NCBI GenBank assembly: GCA_963809815.1
Contig: CAWELM010000025.1
Location: 124,001 to 188,000, forward strand
Reading direction: 5' to 3'
Origin: CAVVJA01 sp963809815
GTDB lineage: Bacteria; Actinomycetota; Actinomycetes; Mycobacteriales; Jatrophihabitantaceae
DNA: 64,000 nt
The stretch's first letter is position 1. Each line of letters begins with the position of its first letter. The position numbers were made by a program, and so were the translations under genes. Positions 34,504 through 43,963 of the stretch are shown piece after piece. Under the pieces are notes generated by a model. That model searched no databases. It was not told the origin of the DNA and saw only the letters and a program-made list of their open reading frames with translations.

Positions 34504-36469
34504 CCTCCGCGAGTTGGCGACGCAACGCCCCGACGTCGGTCACGGGCGCATCACACACCATGCCGCGGCAGACATAAGCAGCTGGCCGACCGTCAATTGT
34601 CGGGCGATCGGCCAACAGCGGGATGTCTGGCGCATCTGGTTCCCCACTGACCACAACCGCCCCGGGCGGGCGCAACCGCCAGGCAACATCGCGGAGGGCG
34701 CCCGATGGTTCGCCGACGATAGCCACTTCCACCGGCCCGCTGACCAGTGCCTCAGCCACGGCAAGGGCCCAGCCGAGGAAGCGGGGCTGTTCGACGCCGA
34801 CTGCCGCAACGATTCCCAGAGCAGACTGCGCCGACTGCCGGTGTACGAGCGAACCGGTGAGCGCGGCAGAGGTCAACAACGCTCCGGCCAGTGCGCTCGA
34901 CCCCGACGGGGTGGCATTGTCTGTCGGATCCTGCGGCCGCTGGATCAGCGCCTCCGCGTCGTCAGCCGTGTCGTAGAAGCCACCCCGTCCGTCGCCGAAT
35001 CTCTCGACAGCCGTGTCGAGCAGCGATCCGGCGACGCGTAGGTAGTCCGCCGATCCCGTCGCCTGATGCAGCGCGAGCAGCCCTTCGGCCAGGTCGCCGT
35101 AATCCTCGGCTACGCCGAGTGCCTCACCGACCCGACCATCGCGAGATACCCGACGCAGTCTCCCGCCCACCAGATGGCGCTCGATCAGGAGATCGGCGCA
35201 GCGCACGGCCGCAGTCAGGTAGACCGGTCGGTCAAGCAGCACCCCAGCTTCGGCCAGCGCGGCCAGTGCAAGGCCATTCCAGGCCGTGACGACTTTGTCG
35301 TCCCGCGCCGGCTGCGCTCGTTGCCGGCGCGCGGCGAGCAGCCGACGACGCATATCCATCCAGCGCGCCGGATCTTCCGGGTCGGCCGGCAATCGTAGAG
35401 TCGACGCGCCATGCTCGAACGTTCCTTCGCGCGTAACACCGAACAGGGCTTCGGCGGCAGGCGCGTCGGTGCCGAGCACATCGCTGAGCTCGGCCGGTGT
35501 CCATACATAGGTCAAACCCTCGACGCCGTCGGTGTCCGCATCCAGTGCCGACGCAAACCCGCCGTCTGGAGTCTGCAGATCCCGCAGCAGGAAGTCGGCA
35601 GTCTCCCGGGCGATCCGCTCCGCCAACGCCGAACCGGTGCGCCGCCACCAATGCAGATAGACGCGCAGCAGTAGCGCATTGTCATAGAGCATCTTCTCGA
35701 AATGCGGCACCACCCACCCGGCGTCGACGCTGTAGCGGGCGAAGCCGCCAGCCAGTTGGTCGTAGATTCCCCCTCGCGCCATCGCCTCGCAGGTAGTACC
35801 GACCATGGACAGGGAGATCGGTTCGCCCGTCCGCTCGTGATGACGGAGCAAGAACTCGAGAACCATTGACGGCGGGAACTTGGGCGCACCACCGAAGCCG
35901 CCGCGAGATCCGTCGAACTCGGTCGCCAAGACGGCGGCGGCGCGGTCGAGGTGTGTCCGGTCGGGCGGTCCGTCACCCGTGATGCTTTGTCGCGGTGACA
36001 ACGCTGCCACTATCCGGGCGCCGGCGAGACGCACGTCGTCCGGGTGCTCGCGCCAAGTTTCGCTCGCGGCCGCGAGCAGTCGTAAGAACTGCGCCCGCGG
36101 GAAGAATGTGCCGGCGAAGAACGGGGCACCGTCCGGCGTCAGCAGGCACGTCATTGGCCAGCCACCCTGTCCGGTGAGCGCGGTGGTGGCCTGCATGTAG
36201 ACGGCGTCGACGTCTGGCCGCTCTTCCCGGTCGACCTTCACGTTGACGAAGTGCTCGTTCATCACCGCCGCAACGTCAGACCGCTCGAACGAATCGTGGG
36301 CCATGACATGGCACCAATGGCAGGCCGCATAGCCGACCGACAGGAGGATCGGGACGTCGCGCCGTTGCGCTTCGGCAAACGCCTCATCCGACCACGGCCA
36401 CCAGTCGACCGGGTTCTCGGCGTGCTGCTGCAGGTACGGACTCGGCGAAGCCGCTAGACGGTTGGTCAC
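34484..36469 (-). CDS. DUF255 thioredoxin-domain protein (YyaL/SSP411 family, Rv1084-like)
   Basis: 661 aa. The N-terminal thioredoxin-like domain holds C50-H-W-C53 (SVGYAACHWCHVM) and is followed by a large (alpha/alpha)6 barrel of the type found in N-acylglucosamine epimerases, with conserved stretches such as GGWPMTCLLTPDG and GGIYDQLAGGFARYSVD. The enzyme activity of the family is not settled. GTG 36469 starts MTNRLA, as in homologues. Confidence 0.92.
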   Translation of the reverse strand: MTNRLAASPSPYLQQHAENPVDWWPWSDEAFAEAQRRDVPILLSVGYAACHWCHVMAHDSFERSDVAAVMNEHFVNVKVDREERPDVDAVYMQATTALTGQGGWPMTCLLTPDGAPFFAGTFFPRAQFLRLLAAASETWREHPDDVRLAGARIVAALSPRQSITGDGPPDRTHLDRAAAVLATEFDGSRGGFGGAPKFPPSMVLEFLLRHHERTGEPISLSMVGTTCEAMARGGIYDQLAGGFARYSVDAGWVVPHFEKMLYDNALLLRVYLHWWRRTGSALAERIARETADFLLRDLQTPDGGFASALDADTDGVEGLTYVWTPAELSDVLGTDAPAAEALFGVTREGTFEHGASTLRLPADPEDPARWMDMRRRLLAARRQRAQPARDDKVVTAWNGLALAALAEAGVLLDRPVYLTAAVRCADLLIERHLVGGRLRRVSRDGRVGEALGVAEDYGDLAEGLLALHQATGSADYLRVAGSLLDTAVERFGDGRGGFYDTADDAEALIQRPQDPTDNATPSGSSALAGALLTSAALTGSLVHRQSAQSALGIVAAVGVEQPRFLGWALAVAEALVSGPVEVAIVGEPSGALRDVAWRLRPPGAVVVSGEPDAPDIPLLADRPTIDGRPAAYVCRGMVCDAPVTDVGALRRQLAEAAPASS

Positions 36470-36533
36470 TAGTCCATCGTGCGCCGCGGGTGGCGAGCGC
36501 TTGCGAAGCAGGCTCGTGGACCGGGTCAGCTAG

Positions 36534-36590
36534 GGGCGTGTCCCGCAGTCCCTGCTCGTCGCGAGCGACAGCAGAGCGTTGGGGCAACGG
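36534..36590. mobile_element. Internally deleted copy of the 205-bp terminal-inverted-repeat element
   Basis: Starts with GGGCGTGTCCCGCAGTCCC, which differs at one base from the 19-bp terminal repeat at 40840, then shares the next CTGCTCGTCGCGAGCGA stretch inward. It jumps to CAGCAGAGCGT, which in the full element lies next to the right end. The final terminal repeat is degraded. Confidence 0.65.
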
Positions 36591-36657
36591 ATCGACTACC
36601 CAGAGGTCGCTACCGTCACGTCGCGTGCAGGTTGGTCAGCTCGCCGCGAGGTTGCCG

Positions 36658-37575
36658 TTATGGGTTGCCGCCGGACTGGGGTGGAGCAGAGTCGTCGCGC
36701 GGGCGTTCCCGCGCGGGAACGGTCGGCAGTTCGGTCGTCGACCCAGGCTGCGGGTAGTCATCACCGGCGGCCTCCGCCGAGGTGCGTGGGCTGTAGTACT
36801 CAGCGCCGCTCCCCTCGGGGGCGTACCGCCGAGGCTGCGCGCTGCTTGATTCCGGCACGCGATCGCGCTCGGTATCACCAAATGTTTCCGTCGGCCGCTC
36901 GTAGGACTCGGTCCGATAGTCCGTGGACTGGTCGGACCAGCGGGTCGTCGGCTCGTCGGCGGGCGCCTCGCCCCACGGCGGCGCCGTCTCTGGCGACCAG
37001 ACCGAAGGCGTTCGAGTCGCCGCGGCCGGAACCACTTCTGGTTCCACCGGGACGCTGGTGAGCGAGCCCACAGCGGCGGCGATCAACCCGGTGAGCAGTC
37101 CAGTGGCTAACGCGAAGCTGGCCACCGTCGACGAGGGTCCTTCGACGAATGCGTTGGCCCATCGCCCATATCCCTGCGCGTCATGTCCATTCGGATAAAG
37201 CGTAGGGAACGCGATCCACTGACGCAGCCCTGCGGCCAGCAGTCCCGCCAGCGTGGTCGAGCCCCAGATGCCGACGAGGTTCCCCCAGTACGTCATGGAC
37301 GACCGTGCGGTCAGCACCAGCACGAACAGGAAGAGCAGGACTACGAGGGCACCGATCCCGATCAGCTGCGCGGCCCAGATTCGTTCCCGGTCGGTTTGCG
37401 GGTTGAAGCGCCAGGGAAATCCGACCGCATCGTGCGCGAGAACATTGCCCAACGCGGTGCCAGTGGCCTTCTCCGCGACCCGATTCGTCACCCACTGATT
37501 GCCGCTCGCGGCGATGATCACCAATTCGACGATCGCCGCGACGAAGGCTATGAGGAAACTTCTCGAACGTCGCAT
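36658..37575 (-). CDS. Membrane protein with disordered Pro/Ser/Thr/Glu tail (305 aa)
   Basis: Four hydrophobic helices: about 5-25, 75-95, 103-125 and 155-180. Two polar loops lie between them and a roughly 120-residue acidic disordered tail follows (Pro, Ser, Thr, Glu, Arg rich). I know no function. ATG 37575 is preceded by a TACGGT -10 box at 6 nt, so leaderless. It diverges from the metallophosphoesterase gene. Confidence 0.75.
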   Translation of the reverse strand: MRRSRSFLIAFVAAIVELVIIAASGNQWVTNRVAEKATGTALGNVLAHDAVGFPWRFNPQTDRERIWAAQLIGIGALVVLLFLFVLVLTARSSMTYWGNLVGIWGSTTLAGLLAAGLRQWIAFPTLYPNGHDAQGYGRWANAFVEGPSSTVASFALATGLLTGLIAAAVGSLTSVPVEPEVVPAAATRTPSVWSPETAPPWGEAPADEPTTRWSDQSTDYRTESYERPTETFGDTERDRVPESSSAQPRRYAPEGSGAEYYSPRTSAEAAGDDYPQPGSTTELPTVPARERPRDDSAPPQSGGNP

Positions 37576-37581
37576 ACACCC

Positions 37582-37587
37582 ACCGTA
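37582..37587 (-). promoter_or_regulatory. -10 box TACGGT, leaderless start of the 305-aa membrane protein
   Basis: TACGGT, 6 nt, ATG (37575). Confidence 0.5.
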
Positions 37588-37657
37588 GGCACTCGTCCAG
37601 TCATCGGGAACCCACCGCGCCGGGGCGTCAGCCAAACCGTGACGTCACCATGGATGG

Positions 37658-39223
37658 GTGACCGACCACGGGGGGCCGACGGGCCCCGCGCCGCCAGAGC
37701 CGGACGCCGAGGGTACGCGTTCGATCTCTCTGCGCGCCCGTCTTGCCGCGCTAGGCGGTCGCGTCAGCCGGGCCTGGCGGTGGCAACACGCGCGTCATTG
37801 GGATCGCCGGCTGGCAATCGTGCTGCTCGCCGTCGCCGGAGCGACCGTGGCCGTCGCGCTGTTCGGAACCGTGCACGAGGCGATCGGACCCGTTCGCGCC
37901 GACCTAGCGCTGCGGCCCTCGTTCAGCGGCGGAACGGAGATCGACGTACCCCCGGTCGGCAAGCTGACGATGGACAGTCACTGGGGCCCACTCCGCATCC
38001 GGGCGTCGATCACCGGGATTCGCCTCGACCAGGCCCGGGACGCGTTGGGCAGCGGTCTCACCGGGACACAGCTGGAGAACCGGATTAGCCGGGACGTCCA
38101 CCACGCGCTCCTCATCCTCGGCCTCAAGACCGCCGCGGCCGCGTTGCTGGGCGCCGGCGTGGTCGTGGCGCTCACCTTCCGAAGGTGGCGGCCGATTGCC
38201 GCTGCCGCGATCACCGCCGTAGTTGCCTTGCTCATCAGCGGCGGTCTCACCGCGGTCACCTGGAACACCAAAGCGCTCGCCCAGCCCCGGTTCACCGGCT
38301 TGCTCGCGTCGGCGCCGGCCCTCATCGGCGATATCCAGGACATCCGCGAGCGCTTCGATTCCTACCGCACGGAACTAGCCAAGATTGTCACCAACGTCTC
38401 CAAGCTCTACGACGTTGCCGCATCGCTTCCGACCGCCCCACCGAGCGACGCCATCCCCGTTTTGTGGGTCTCGGATATTCACGACAATCCCGAAGCGTTC
38501 GATGTCATGGATAGCTTGGTGACCCAGTTCGGCGTGAAGGCCGTCGTCGACACGGGCGACTTGTCTGACCACGGTACGGCCGTTGAGAACGCGCTGTACG
38601 CGTCAGTGAGTCAGGTGCCGGTGCCCTACATCTACGTTCGTGGCAACCATGACTCGCGCAACGCCACCCAGGCCTACCTGTCGTCGCTGAAGAACGTCCG
38701 AGTTCTGGACGACGGCCGCGTCGTCGACGTCGCCGGCATCCGGTGGGCGGGCATCGGCGATCCCCGGTTCACCCCCGACAAGCGGGCCGGCAATGACAAC
38801 GACCCGCCGGCGACCACGGCGTTGCTAACCGAAGCGGGCGGGCGGCTGGCGACGGCGATTCAAGCGGCCGCCCCACCGGTCGACGTCGCCCTCGTGCATG
38901 AGCCGGCCATGGCGGAGCCGCTCGCCGGGACCGTTCCGCTCGTTCTGGATGGGCACACCCACCAACGCGCGTACCACCAACTGTCGAGCTCAACCCTCGA
39001 GCTGACGCAAGGGTCTTCGGGCGGGGCGGGGCTGCGGACCCTCGACAGCGGGAAGCCGTTGCCGCTGGAGTCGTCCATCCTCTACTTCAGTCCAACGACA
39101 CATCGGCTGATCGCCGTCGATGACGTCACGGTCAGTGGCCTCGGTTTGGAATCGGTCACCATCCAGCGGCACTCCGCGTCGTACTACGCGAAGCTGCCGG
39201 AGCCGGAGCCGTCAACCTCGTAG
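37658..39223 (+). CDS. Membrane-anchored metallophosphoesterase
   Basis: 521 aa. Two hydrophobic helices (about 52-72 and 150-170, then 178-198) precede a calcineurin-like domain with the metal-binding blocks SDIHDN, DTGDLSDHG, RGNHDS and DGHTHQRAY in order. All five standard ligand positions look intact, so the enzyme is probably active on the outer or inner face; the topology is not settled by sequence. Substrate unknown. GTG 37658 is the start. Confidence 0.9.
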   Translation: MTDHGGPTGPAPPEPDAEGTRSISLRARLAALGGRVSRAWRWQHARHWDRRLAIVLLAVAGATVAVALFGTVHEAIGPVRADLALRPSFSGGTEIDVPPVGKLTMDSHWGPLRIRASITGIRLDQARDALGSGLTGTQLENRISRDVHHALLILGLKTAAAALLGAGVVVALTFRRWRPIAAAAITAVVALLISGGLTAVTWNTKALAQPRFTGLLASAPALIGDIQDIRERFDSYRTELAKIVTNVSKLYDVAASLPTAPPSDAIPVLWVSDIHDNPEAFDVMDSLVTQFGVKAVVDTGDLSDHGTAVENALYASVSQVPVPYIYVRGNHDSRNATQAYLSSLKNVRVLDDGRVVDVAGIRWAGIGDPRFTPDKRAGNDNDPPATTALLTEAGGRLATAIQAAAPPVDVALVHEPAMAEPLAGTVPLVLDGHTHQRAYHQLSSSTLELTQGSSGGAGLRTLDSGKPLPLESSILYFSPTTHRLIAVDDVTVSGLGLESVTIQRHSASYYAKLPEPEPSTS

Positions 39224-39259
39224 CGTCTGTTAGCTGCAGCGGGTTGCCCGGTGCGCTCT

Positions 39260-39265
39260 TAGACT
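39260..39265 (+). promoter_or_regulatory. -10 box TAGACT, leaderless start of pepP
   Basis: TAGACT, 7 nt, ATG (39273). This supports the upstream ATG as the true start even though the frame later shifts. Confidence 0.5.
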
Positions 39266-39272
39266 CCCGAGC

Positions 39273-40804
39273 ATGACCGACGAGCAATCCGTTCCTGTTC
39301 CCCAAGGATCGCCAGTTCCACCCGGCGCTGAAAGTTCGCCGGCTGAGCCGGCTGCGCCAAGACGCTTTCGCATGACATCCCGATATCCGATGAGCTCAAG
39401 GCGGCGATCGCCCTGGATTGGGATCCGGCACCGCCCGTGCCGCATCCGGCGCGTGCCGACGGCGCACCGTTCACCGCGCGGCGCCGGGCGGCCGTTTCTT
39501 CCGCTTTTCCCGGCCAGCTCGTCGTCGTCCCGGCCGGGTCACTGAAGACCCGCGCCAACGACACCGAGTACGCATTTCGGGCGGCGAGCTCCTTCACTTG
39601 GCTGACCGGGGAGACGGTGGCCGACGCGGTCCTCGTGATGACACCGAATCCATTCGGACACGACGCTGTCCTGTACGTGCGGGACTACGCGCCTCCGGGG
39701 GACGTCGCATACTTCACCAGCCGGCTGCATGGCGCACTTTGGGTTGGCAACGTGCCAAGTCCAGCCGATACCGCGCGGGTGCTCGATCTGGCCACTCGGC
39801 CCTTAGCGGAGCTGGCGCACGACCTGGAGGCCTGGCGCGATCGGGATGCTGTCGCCCTGACCGGCTTCGACGCCAGTGTCGACGCGTTGCTTCCCGGCGC
39901 GGGCCAGTCCCGGCTCGGCGAGGTGGTCGACGAACTGCGACTGGTGAAGGACGAATGGGAGATAGGCCGGCTCCAGCACGCCTGCAACGCCACCGCCCGC
40001 GGATTCGCCGATGTCGTTCGCGAGCTGCCCCGCCTCGCGCGTGACGGCGTACCGCGCGCCGAGCGCTGGCTCGAGGGAACGTTCTGGCGCCGCGCTCGGC
40101 TGGAAGGTAATGACGTCGGCTACACCTCGATCCTGGCCTGCGGCCCCCACGCGACGACCTTGCACTGGGTGCGCAACAACGGGCCGGCGCAAACCGGCCA
40201 ACTTCTGCTCGCCGACATGGGCGTGGAAACCGACGAGCTTTACACCGCCGATGTAACCCGCACCATGCCGATCGACGGCAGTTACACGCCGGATCAGTTA
40301 CGGATCTATCGCGCCGTCTACGAGGCCCAGACCGCTGGGATCGCCGAAGTGAAGGCGGGCGCCGACTTCCTGGCCGCACACCGGGCCGCGATGTGGGTAC
40401 TGGCCGACCACCTGCATTCGTGGGGCATCTTGCCCGTCACTGCCGACGTGTCCTGCGCCGACGATCCAGAGCGCCCCGGAGCCGGGCTGCACCGCCGCTA
40501 CACACTGCACGCAACGTCGCACATGCTGGGCATCGACGTGCACGACTGCGCCCTCGCCCGACGCGAGGTCTCGACCCGCGGGACGCTGGTCAAGGGACAC
40601 GTGCTCACCGTGGAGCCAGGGTTGTACTTCCAGGTCAACGACCGCACAGTGCCCAGCGAGCTGCGGGGCATCGGGGTCCGAATCGAGGACGACATCGCCG
40701 TCACCGAGGGGGAACCGATGAACCTTTCCGCGTCACTCCCCCGCCACCCGGCCGAGGTCATCGCCTGGATGGCCGACGTGCAGAGGACGCCAACCGGGCC
40801 GTGA
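39273..40804 (+). CDS. pepP: Xaa-Pro aminopeptidase (M24B), apparent 1-nt frameshift near the 5' end
   Basis: Cleaves N-terminal residues followed by proline. The body frame shows the dinuclear metal ligands: D in LLADMGVETDELY, D in TADVTRTMP, H in HATSHMLGIDVHD, E in TVEPGLYF and E in GVRIEDD. The ATG 39273 frame encodes a Pro/Ser-rich leader ending RRFR; the body starts with HDIPISDELKAAIALDW one frame away. Adding one C in TTTCG-CATGAC near 39370 joins them. Translation from GTG 39437 alone would lose the first aminopeptidase-P strands. Confidence 0.9.
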
Positions 40805-40839
40805 TGCACCGCACCTAGCGGAACACTCGGACGCAGCAT

Positions 40840-41044
40840 GGGTGTGTCCCGCAGTCCCTGCTCGTCGCGAGCGACGGCCGGGCGGCGGCTGGCAAGACGG
40901 AGGACGAGAGCTGTGGCAGAGCCACTGCCGAGGGACGGCCGGGGTCCCTGCGAAATCGCGCAGCGATTTCGGGGGGTGGCGATAACGCAGTTAGGCGTCG
41001 ATCCGACCGCCGCGCAGCAGAGCGTGGGACTGCGGGACACACCC
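40840..41044. mobile_element. 205-bp MITE-like element with perfect 19-bp terminal inverted repeats
   Basis: GGGTGTGTCCCGCAGTCCC at 40840-40858 is repeated exactly in inverse orientation at 41026-41044. There is no ORF of its own. Inside lies CGAAATCGC-GCA-GCGATTTCG, a 9-bp hairpin. The right end stops 2 bp before the arfB ATG. A target-site duplication is not evident. Related pieces at 36534 and 32642 show that this is a family. Confidence 0.85.
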
Positions 41045-41046
41045 TA

Positions 41047-41514
41047 ATGCCGACCTCGTCACGGATCCAGCCGACGGGCGATCTGCGCATCCCCCGCGGC
41101 CCGGGCCTGCCTCGCGGACTCGTCGTTCCTGAGCGAGAGCTCGTCGAGCGATTCAGCCATTCCCCCGGGCCTGGCGGCCAGTCAGTGAACACGGCCGACA
41201 GCCGGGTGGAGCTGCGGTGGGACGTCGCGGCCTCTGATGTGCTGAGCGAGGCGCAGCGGGCGCGGCTAACGGCCCGGCTGCGGCTGACAACGGACGGAAC
41301 CGTGAGCGTGACTGCGTCCGAACACCGATCGCAGCGGCGCAACCGAGTGGCCGCGCGAGCTCGGCTCGCCCAGCGGATTGCTACCGCCCTGGTGCCCGAC
41401 GCTGTGCGCCAGCCGACCCGGCCGAGCCACGCAGCGCGAGCGGCCCGCGTGGCCGACAAGCGGCGCCGTGGCGAGCTCAAAGCCACCCGGCGCCGCGTCG
41501 GCCCCGCCGACTGA
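41047..41514 (+). CDS. arfB: Peptidyl-tRNA hydrolase ArfB/YaeJ (ribosome rescue)
   Basis: 155 aa with the class-I release-factor catalytic loop SPGPGGQSVNTADSRVEL (GGQ at 43-45) and a basic C-terminal tail (ARAARVADKRRR, ELKATRRR) that enters the empty mRNA channel. It frees stalled ribosomes. No good Shine-Dalgarno: the 205-bp element abuts the start, so the native leader has been replaced. Confidence 0.95.
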   Translation: MPTSSRIQPTGDLRIPRGPGLPRGLVVPERELVERFSHSPGPGGQSVNTADSRVELRWDVAASDVLSEAQRARLTARLRLTTDGTVSVTASEHRSQRRNRVAARARLAQRIATALVPDAVRQPTRPSHAARAARVADKRRRGELKATRRRVGPAD

Positions 41515-41559
41515 GCCGAGCGGCGCTCCCAGCAGGGCGTCGGGATTGCGGGCGACGCC

Positions 41560-41865
41560 CTAGTCCGCCGGTGGATTGGTTTCAGGCGGACTGGGCAACG
41601 TTGAGTCGGCTGGATCCGGCGCGGCGCCGGTCTGCTTGTCCGCTCCGTCAGCTGGTTTGATCGGCGCACTGCCCGCCGGAGGCGGAGCGCCGGAGGCACC
41701 GACCGGAAACTCGGTTCGCACCTTGCGCAGGTGACGCGACATTGACCGGAACAGGAAGTAGCAGGCTATGAACAGGACCAGAACGACAGCGAGTGCGAGC
41801 GGCCCGGCCTTTTTGGCCTCTCCACTGTCCGCGAGCAGGACAAGCTCGGCCCTGGCGGCGTACAT
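41560..41865 (-). CDS. Small membrane protein (Rv1081c-like), coupled to mca
   Basis: 101 aa: a short N-terminus, one transmembrane helix (AGPLALAVVLVLFIACYFLF), a basic juxtamembrane segment (RSMSRHLRKVR) and a Pro-rich tail. The ATG overlaps the mca stop by 1 bp (TGATG), an arrangement also seen beside mca in mycobacteria. Function unknown. Confidence 0.85.
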   Translation of the reverse strand: MYAARAELVLLADSGEAKKAGPLALAVVLVLFIACYFLFRSMSRHLRKVRTEFPVGASGAPPPAGSAPIKPADGADKQTGAAPDPADSTLPSPPETNPPAD

Positions 41866-42776
41866 CAGCTCGCCACCTTCTCCCGCACGCCCGCGAACAG
41901 GTCATCCTCGGGCAGCGTGGTGTCCACGAGCGACCGGACGAGTTCGAAGTCCTCGGTCGGCCAGGCCTCCTGCTGGACGGCCAGCGGGATTCGAAAGAAG
42001 CTACCCTCCGGGTCGACCTGAGTGGCGTGCGCGATCAACGCCGCATCCCGACGCGGGAACCACTCGGCGCACCACACCCGAGTCGTGACGTTGGGTTCCC
42101 GGCGCTCCTCGCGGTTGCTGTCGCGCTGCTTCCAGCGCTCAAGCCACTCGGCGAACGGCGACTCCAACCCGTGGGCCGTCATCGCGTCATGGAGAACGGT
42201 CAACCTCTCCCGGCTCCAGCCAACGTCGTAGTAGAGCTTCAGCGGCTGCCACGGGTCACCGGCATCCGGGTAGGTGTCTGGATCCGGCGCCGCCCCGAAC
42301 GCAGCGACCGAGATTTTGTGGCACATGACGTGGTCGGGATGTGGGTAACCGCCGTTCTCGTCATACGTCGTCACCACATGGGGGCGGAAGTCCCGCATCA
42401 CCTTCACCAGACGTTCCGCGCCCTCCTCGACGGGCACGAGTCCGAAGCAGCCTTCTGGTAGCGGGGGCGGCGGATCGCCTTCGGGCAGCCCGGAATCCAC
42501 AAAGCCGAGCCAGGCCTGCTTGACGCCGAGAATGGCGCGCGCCCGGGCCATTTCCGCTTTGCGGATGTTGGCCATGTTGGCCTCGATGTCGGGGCGGCCC
42601 TGCAACGCGGGATTGAGGATGCTCCCCCGCTCACCACCGGTACAGGTCACCACCAGCACTTCGGCGCCCTCGTCGACATAGCGCGCCATCGTCGCCGCGC
42701 CTTTGCTCGACTCGTCATCCGGATGAGCGTGCACCGCCATCAGGCGCAATCCCTCGGACGTCGTCACGAGGTCCAT
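41865..42776 (-). CDS. mca: Mycothiol S-conjugate amidase
   Basis: 303 aa. Zn-binding HAHPDDES near 16-23, VVTCTGGERGSILNP, the second metal block NGGYPHPDHVMCHK, and HATQVDPEG near the end. It splits mycothiol conjugates into a mercapturic acid and GlcN-Ins, so the organism makes mycothiol. The start is uncertain: ATG 42776 precedes the MDLVTTSEGLRL segment, while longer forms to 42851 are possible. Divergent from greA. Confidence 0.95.
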   Translation of the reverse strand: MDLVTTSEGLRLMAVHAHPDDESSKGAATMARYVDEGAEVLVVTCTGGERGSILNPALQGRPDIEANMANIRKAEMARARAILGVKQAWLGFVDSGLPEGDPPPPLPEGCFGLVPVEEGAERLVKVMRDFRPHVVTTYDENGGYPHPDHVMCHKISVAAFGAAPDPDTYPDAGDPWQPLKLYYDVGWSRERLTVLHDAMTAHGLESPFAEWLERWKQRDSNREERREPNVTTRVWCAEWFPRRDAALIAHATQVDPEGSFFRIPLAVQQEAWPTEDFELVRSLVDTTLPEDDLFAGVREKVAS

Positions 42777-42901
42777 TGTTGCCGATGCGCCGGACGAGGT
42801 CCCTGGGACCATGGCTGACGCCGGTCGCCATTTCGCGAAGTCACCGCGCACAATGTTACTTTCGACGTTCTGCTTCCACCCGATCCGCTGTAGGAGAGCC
42901 C

Positions 42902-43396
42902 GTGCCCGGCACCGATGACACCGCCACCTGGTTGACCCAGGAGGCTCACGACCGGCTGAGCAAGGAGCTTGCCGAGCTGATCGCTAACCGTCCGGTTATC
43001 GCCAAGGAGATCAACGATCGCCGCGAGGAGGGCGACCTGCGGGAGAACGGTGGCTACCAGGCCGCACGCGAGGAGCAGGCCAAGCAGGAAGGCCGCATCC
43101 TCCAGCTGCAGGCCCTGCTGCGGGACGCCACAGTTGGCGAGGCCCCGATGCGGGACGGCACGGCGGGTCCGGGCATGGTGGTACAGGTGCGCTTCGATGC
43201 TGACGAGGATGTCGAGGAGTTCCTGATCGGCTCACGGGAGGAATCCGCAACGACCAACCTCGAGGTGTACTCGGCCGCATCACCGCTGGGACGAGCGCTC
43301 ACCGGCGCACGCGAGGGCGCGACGGTCAGCTACGACACGCCGACCGGCAAGACCATGCAGGTCACGTTGCTCTCGGCTCATCCGTTCACCGGCTGA
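42902..43396 (+). CDS. greA: Transcription elongation factor GreA
   Basis: 164 aa. Coiled coil with the acidic tip NDRREEGDLRENGGY (Asp/Glu that stimulate transcript cleavage) and the C-terminal FKBP-like domain. AGGAGAG precedes GTG 42902. Relieves backtracked RNA polymerase. Confidence 0.96.
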   Translation: MPGTDDTATWLTQEAHDRLSKELAELIANRPVIAKEINDRREEGDLRENGGYQAAREEQAKQEGRILQLQALLRDATVGEAPMRDGTAGPGMVVQVRFDADEDVEEFLIGSREESATTNLEVYSAASPLGRALTGAREGATVSYDTPTGKTMQVTLLSAHPFTG

Positions 43397-43433
43397 GGCC
43401 ATACGGTCCGGTCGGGCCTTGGTCCAACCGGTT

Positions 43434-43958
43434 TCAGCCGTCCTCGGCCCGCTGGATGAGTGTCAACACCCGGTGCGGCACCGGGTTGGCCATCGCGATC
43501 ACCGTCGACGTGCGGACGATGTCGGCGTTCGCGTTGACTCGGTCGATCACTCGTTGCAGGTCTGGATTGGAGCGCGCGACGAGCCGGCACAACATGTCGC
43601 CCTGACCGGTGATCGTGTGCACTTCGAGAACTTCGGGGATCGTGTCCAGATGGCGCAGTACGGACGCGCCGTTGCCCTGCCGGATCTCCAGCGTGGCGAA
43701 TGCGGTCACGTGATAACCGAGCGCCTCCGGGTCGATCTGCGGAGCGAAGCTCGCAATGACTCCGCGGGCGACGAGCCGATCCAGGCGAGCTTGCGCGGTG
43801 GCCCGAGCGACACCGAGCCGACGGGACATCTCGAGGACGCCCATGCGTGGATCCGCGGTCAGTTCACGCAGCAGCCGGGCATCGAGCGAGTCGATCGCCT
43901 CGCGACTTCCCGCACCTGCACCCGAGCCTCCGCGCTCGGTCGATACTCGCTCGCTCAT
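43434..43958 (-). CDS. Lrp/AsnC-family transcriptional regulator
   Basis: 174 aa: an N-terminal winged helix (DSLDARLLRELTADPRMGVLEMSRRLGVARATAQARLDRL in pieces) and a C-terminal RAM ligand domain (GYHVTAFATLEI, EVLEVHTITGQGDMLC). ATG 43958 follows GGAGGT by 12 nt. It lies 5 bp after the ABC permease stop, so it may control that exporter or an amino-acid gene; the effector is unknown. Confidence 0.9.
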   Translation of the reverse strand: MSERVSTERGGSGAGAGSREAIDSLDARLLRELTADPRMGVLEMSRRLGVARATAQARLDRLVARGVIASFAPQIDPEALGYHVTAFATLEIRQGNGASVLRHLDTIPEVLEVHTITGQGDMLCRLVARSNPDLQRVIDRVNANADIVRTSTVIAMANPVPHRVLTLIQRAEDG

Positions 43959-43963
43959 GTGAA

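Noticed and set aside
40840..41044. Simple rho-independent terminator for pepP
   Set aside because: The 19-bp repeats are 167 bp apart and recur at other loci, which fits a mobile element rather than a hairpin terminator.
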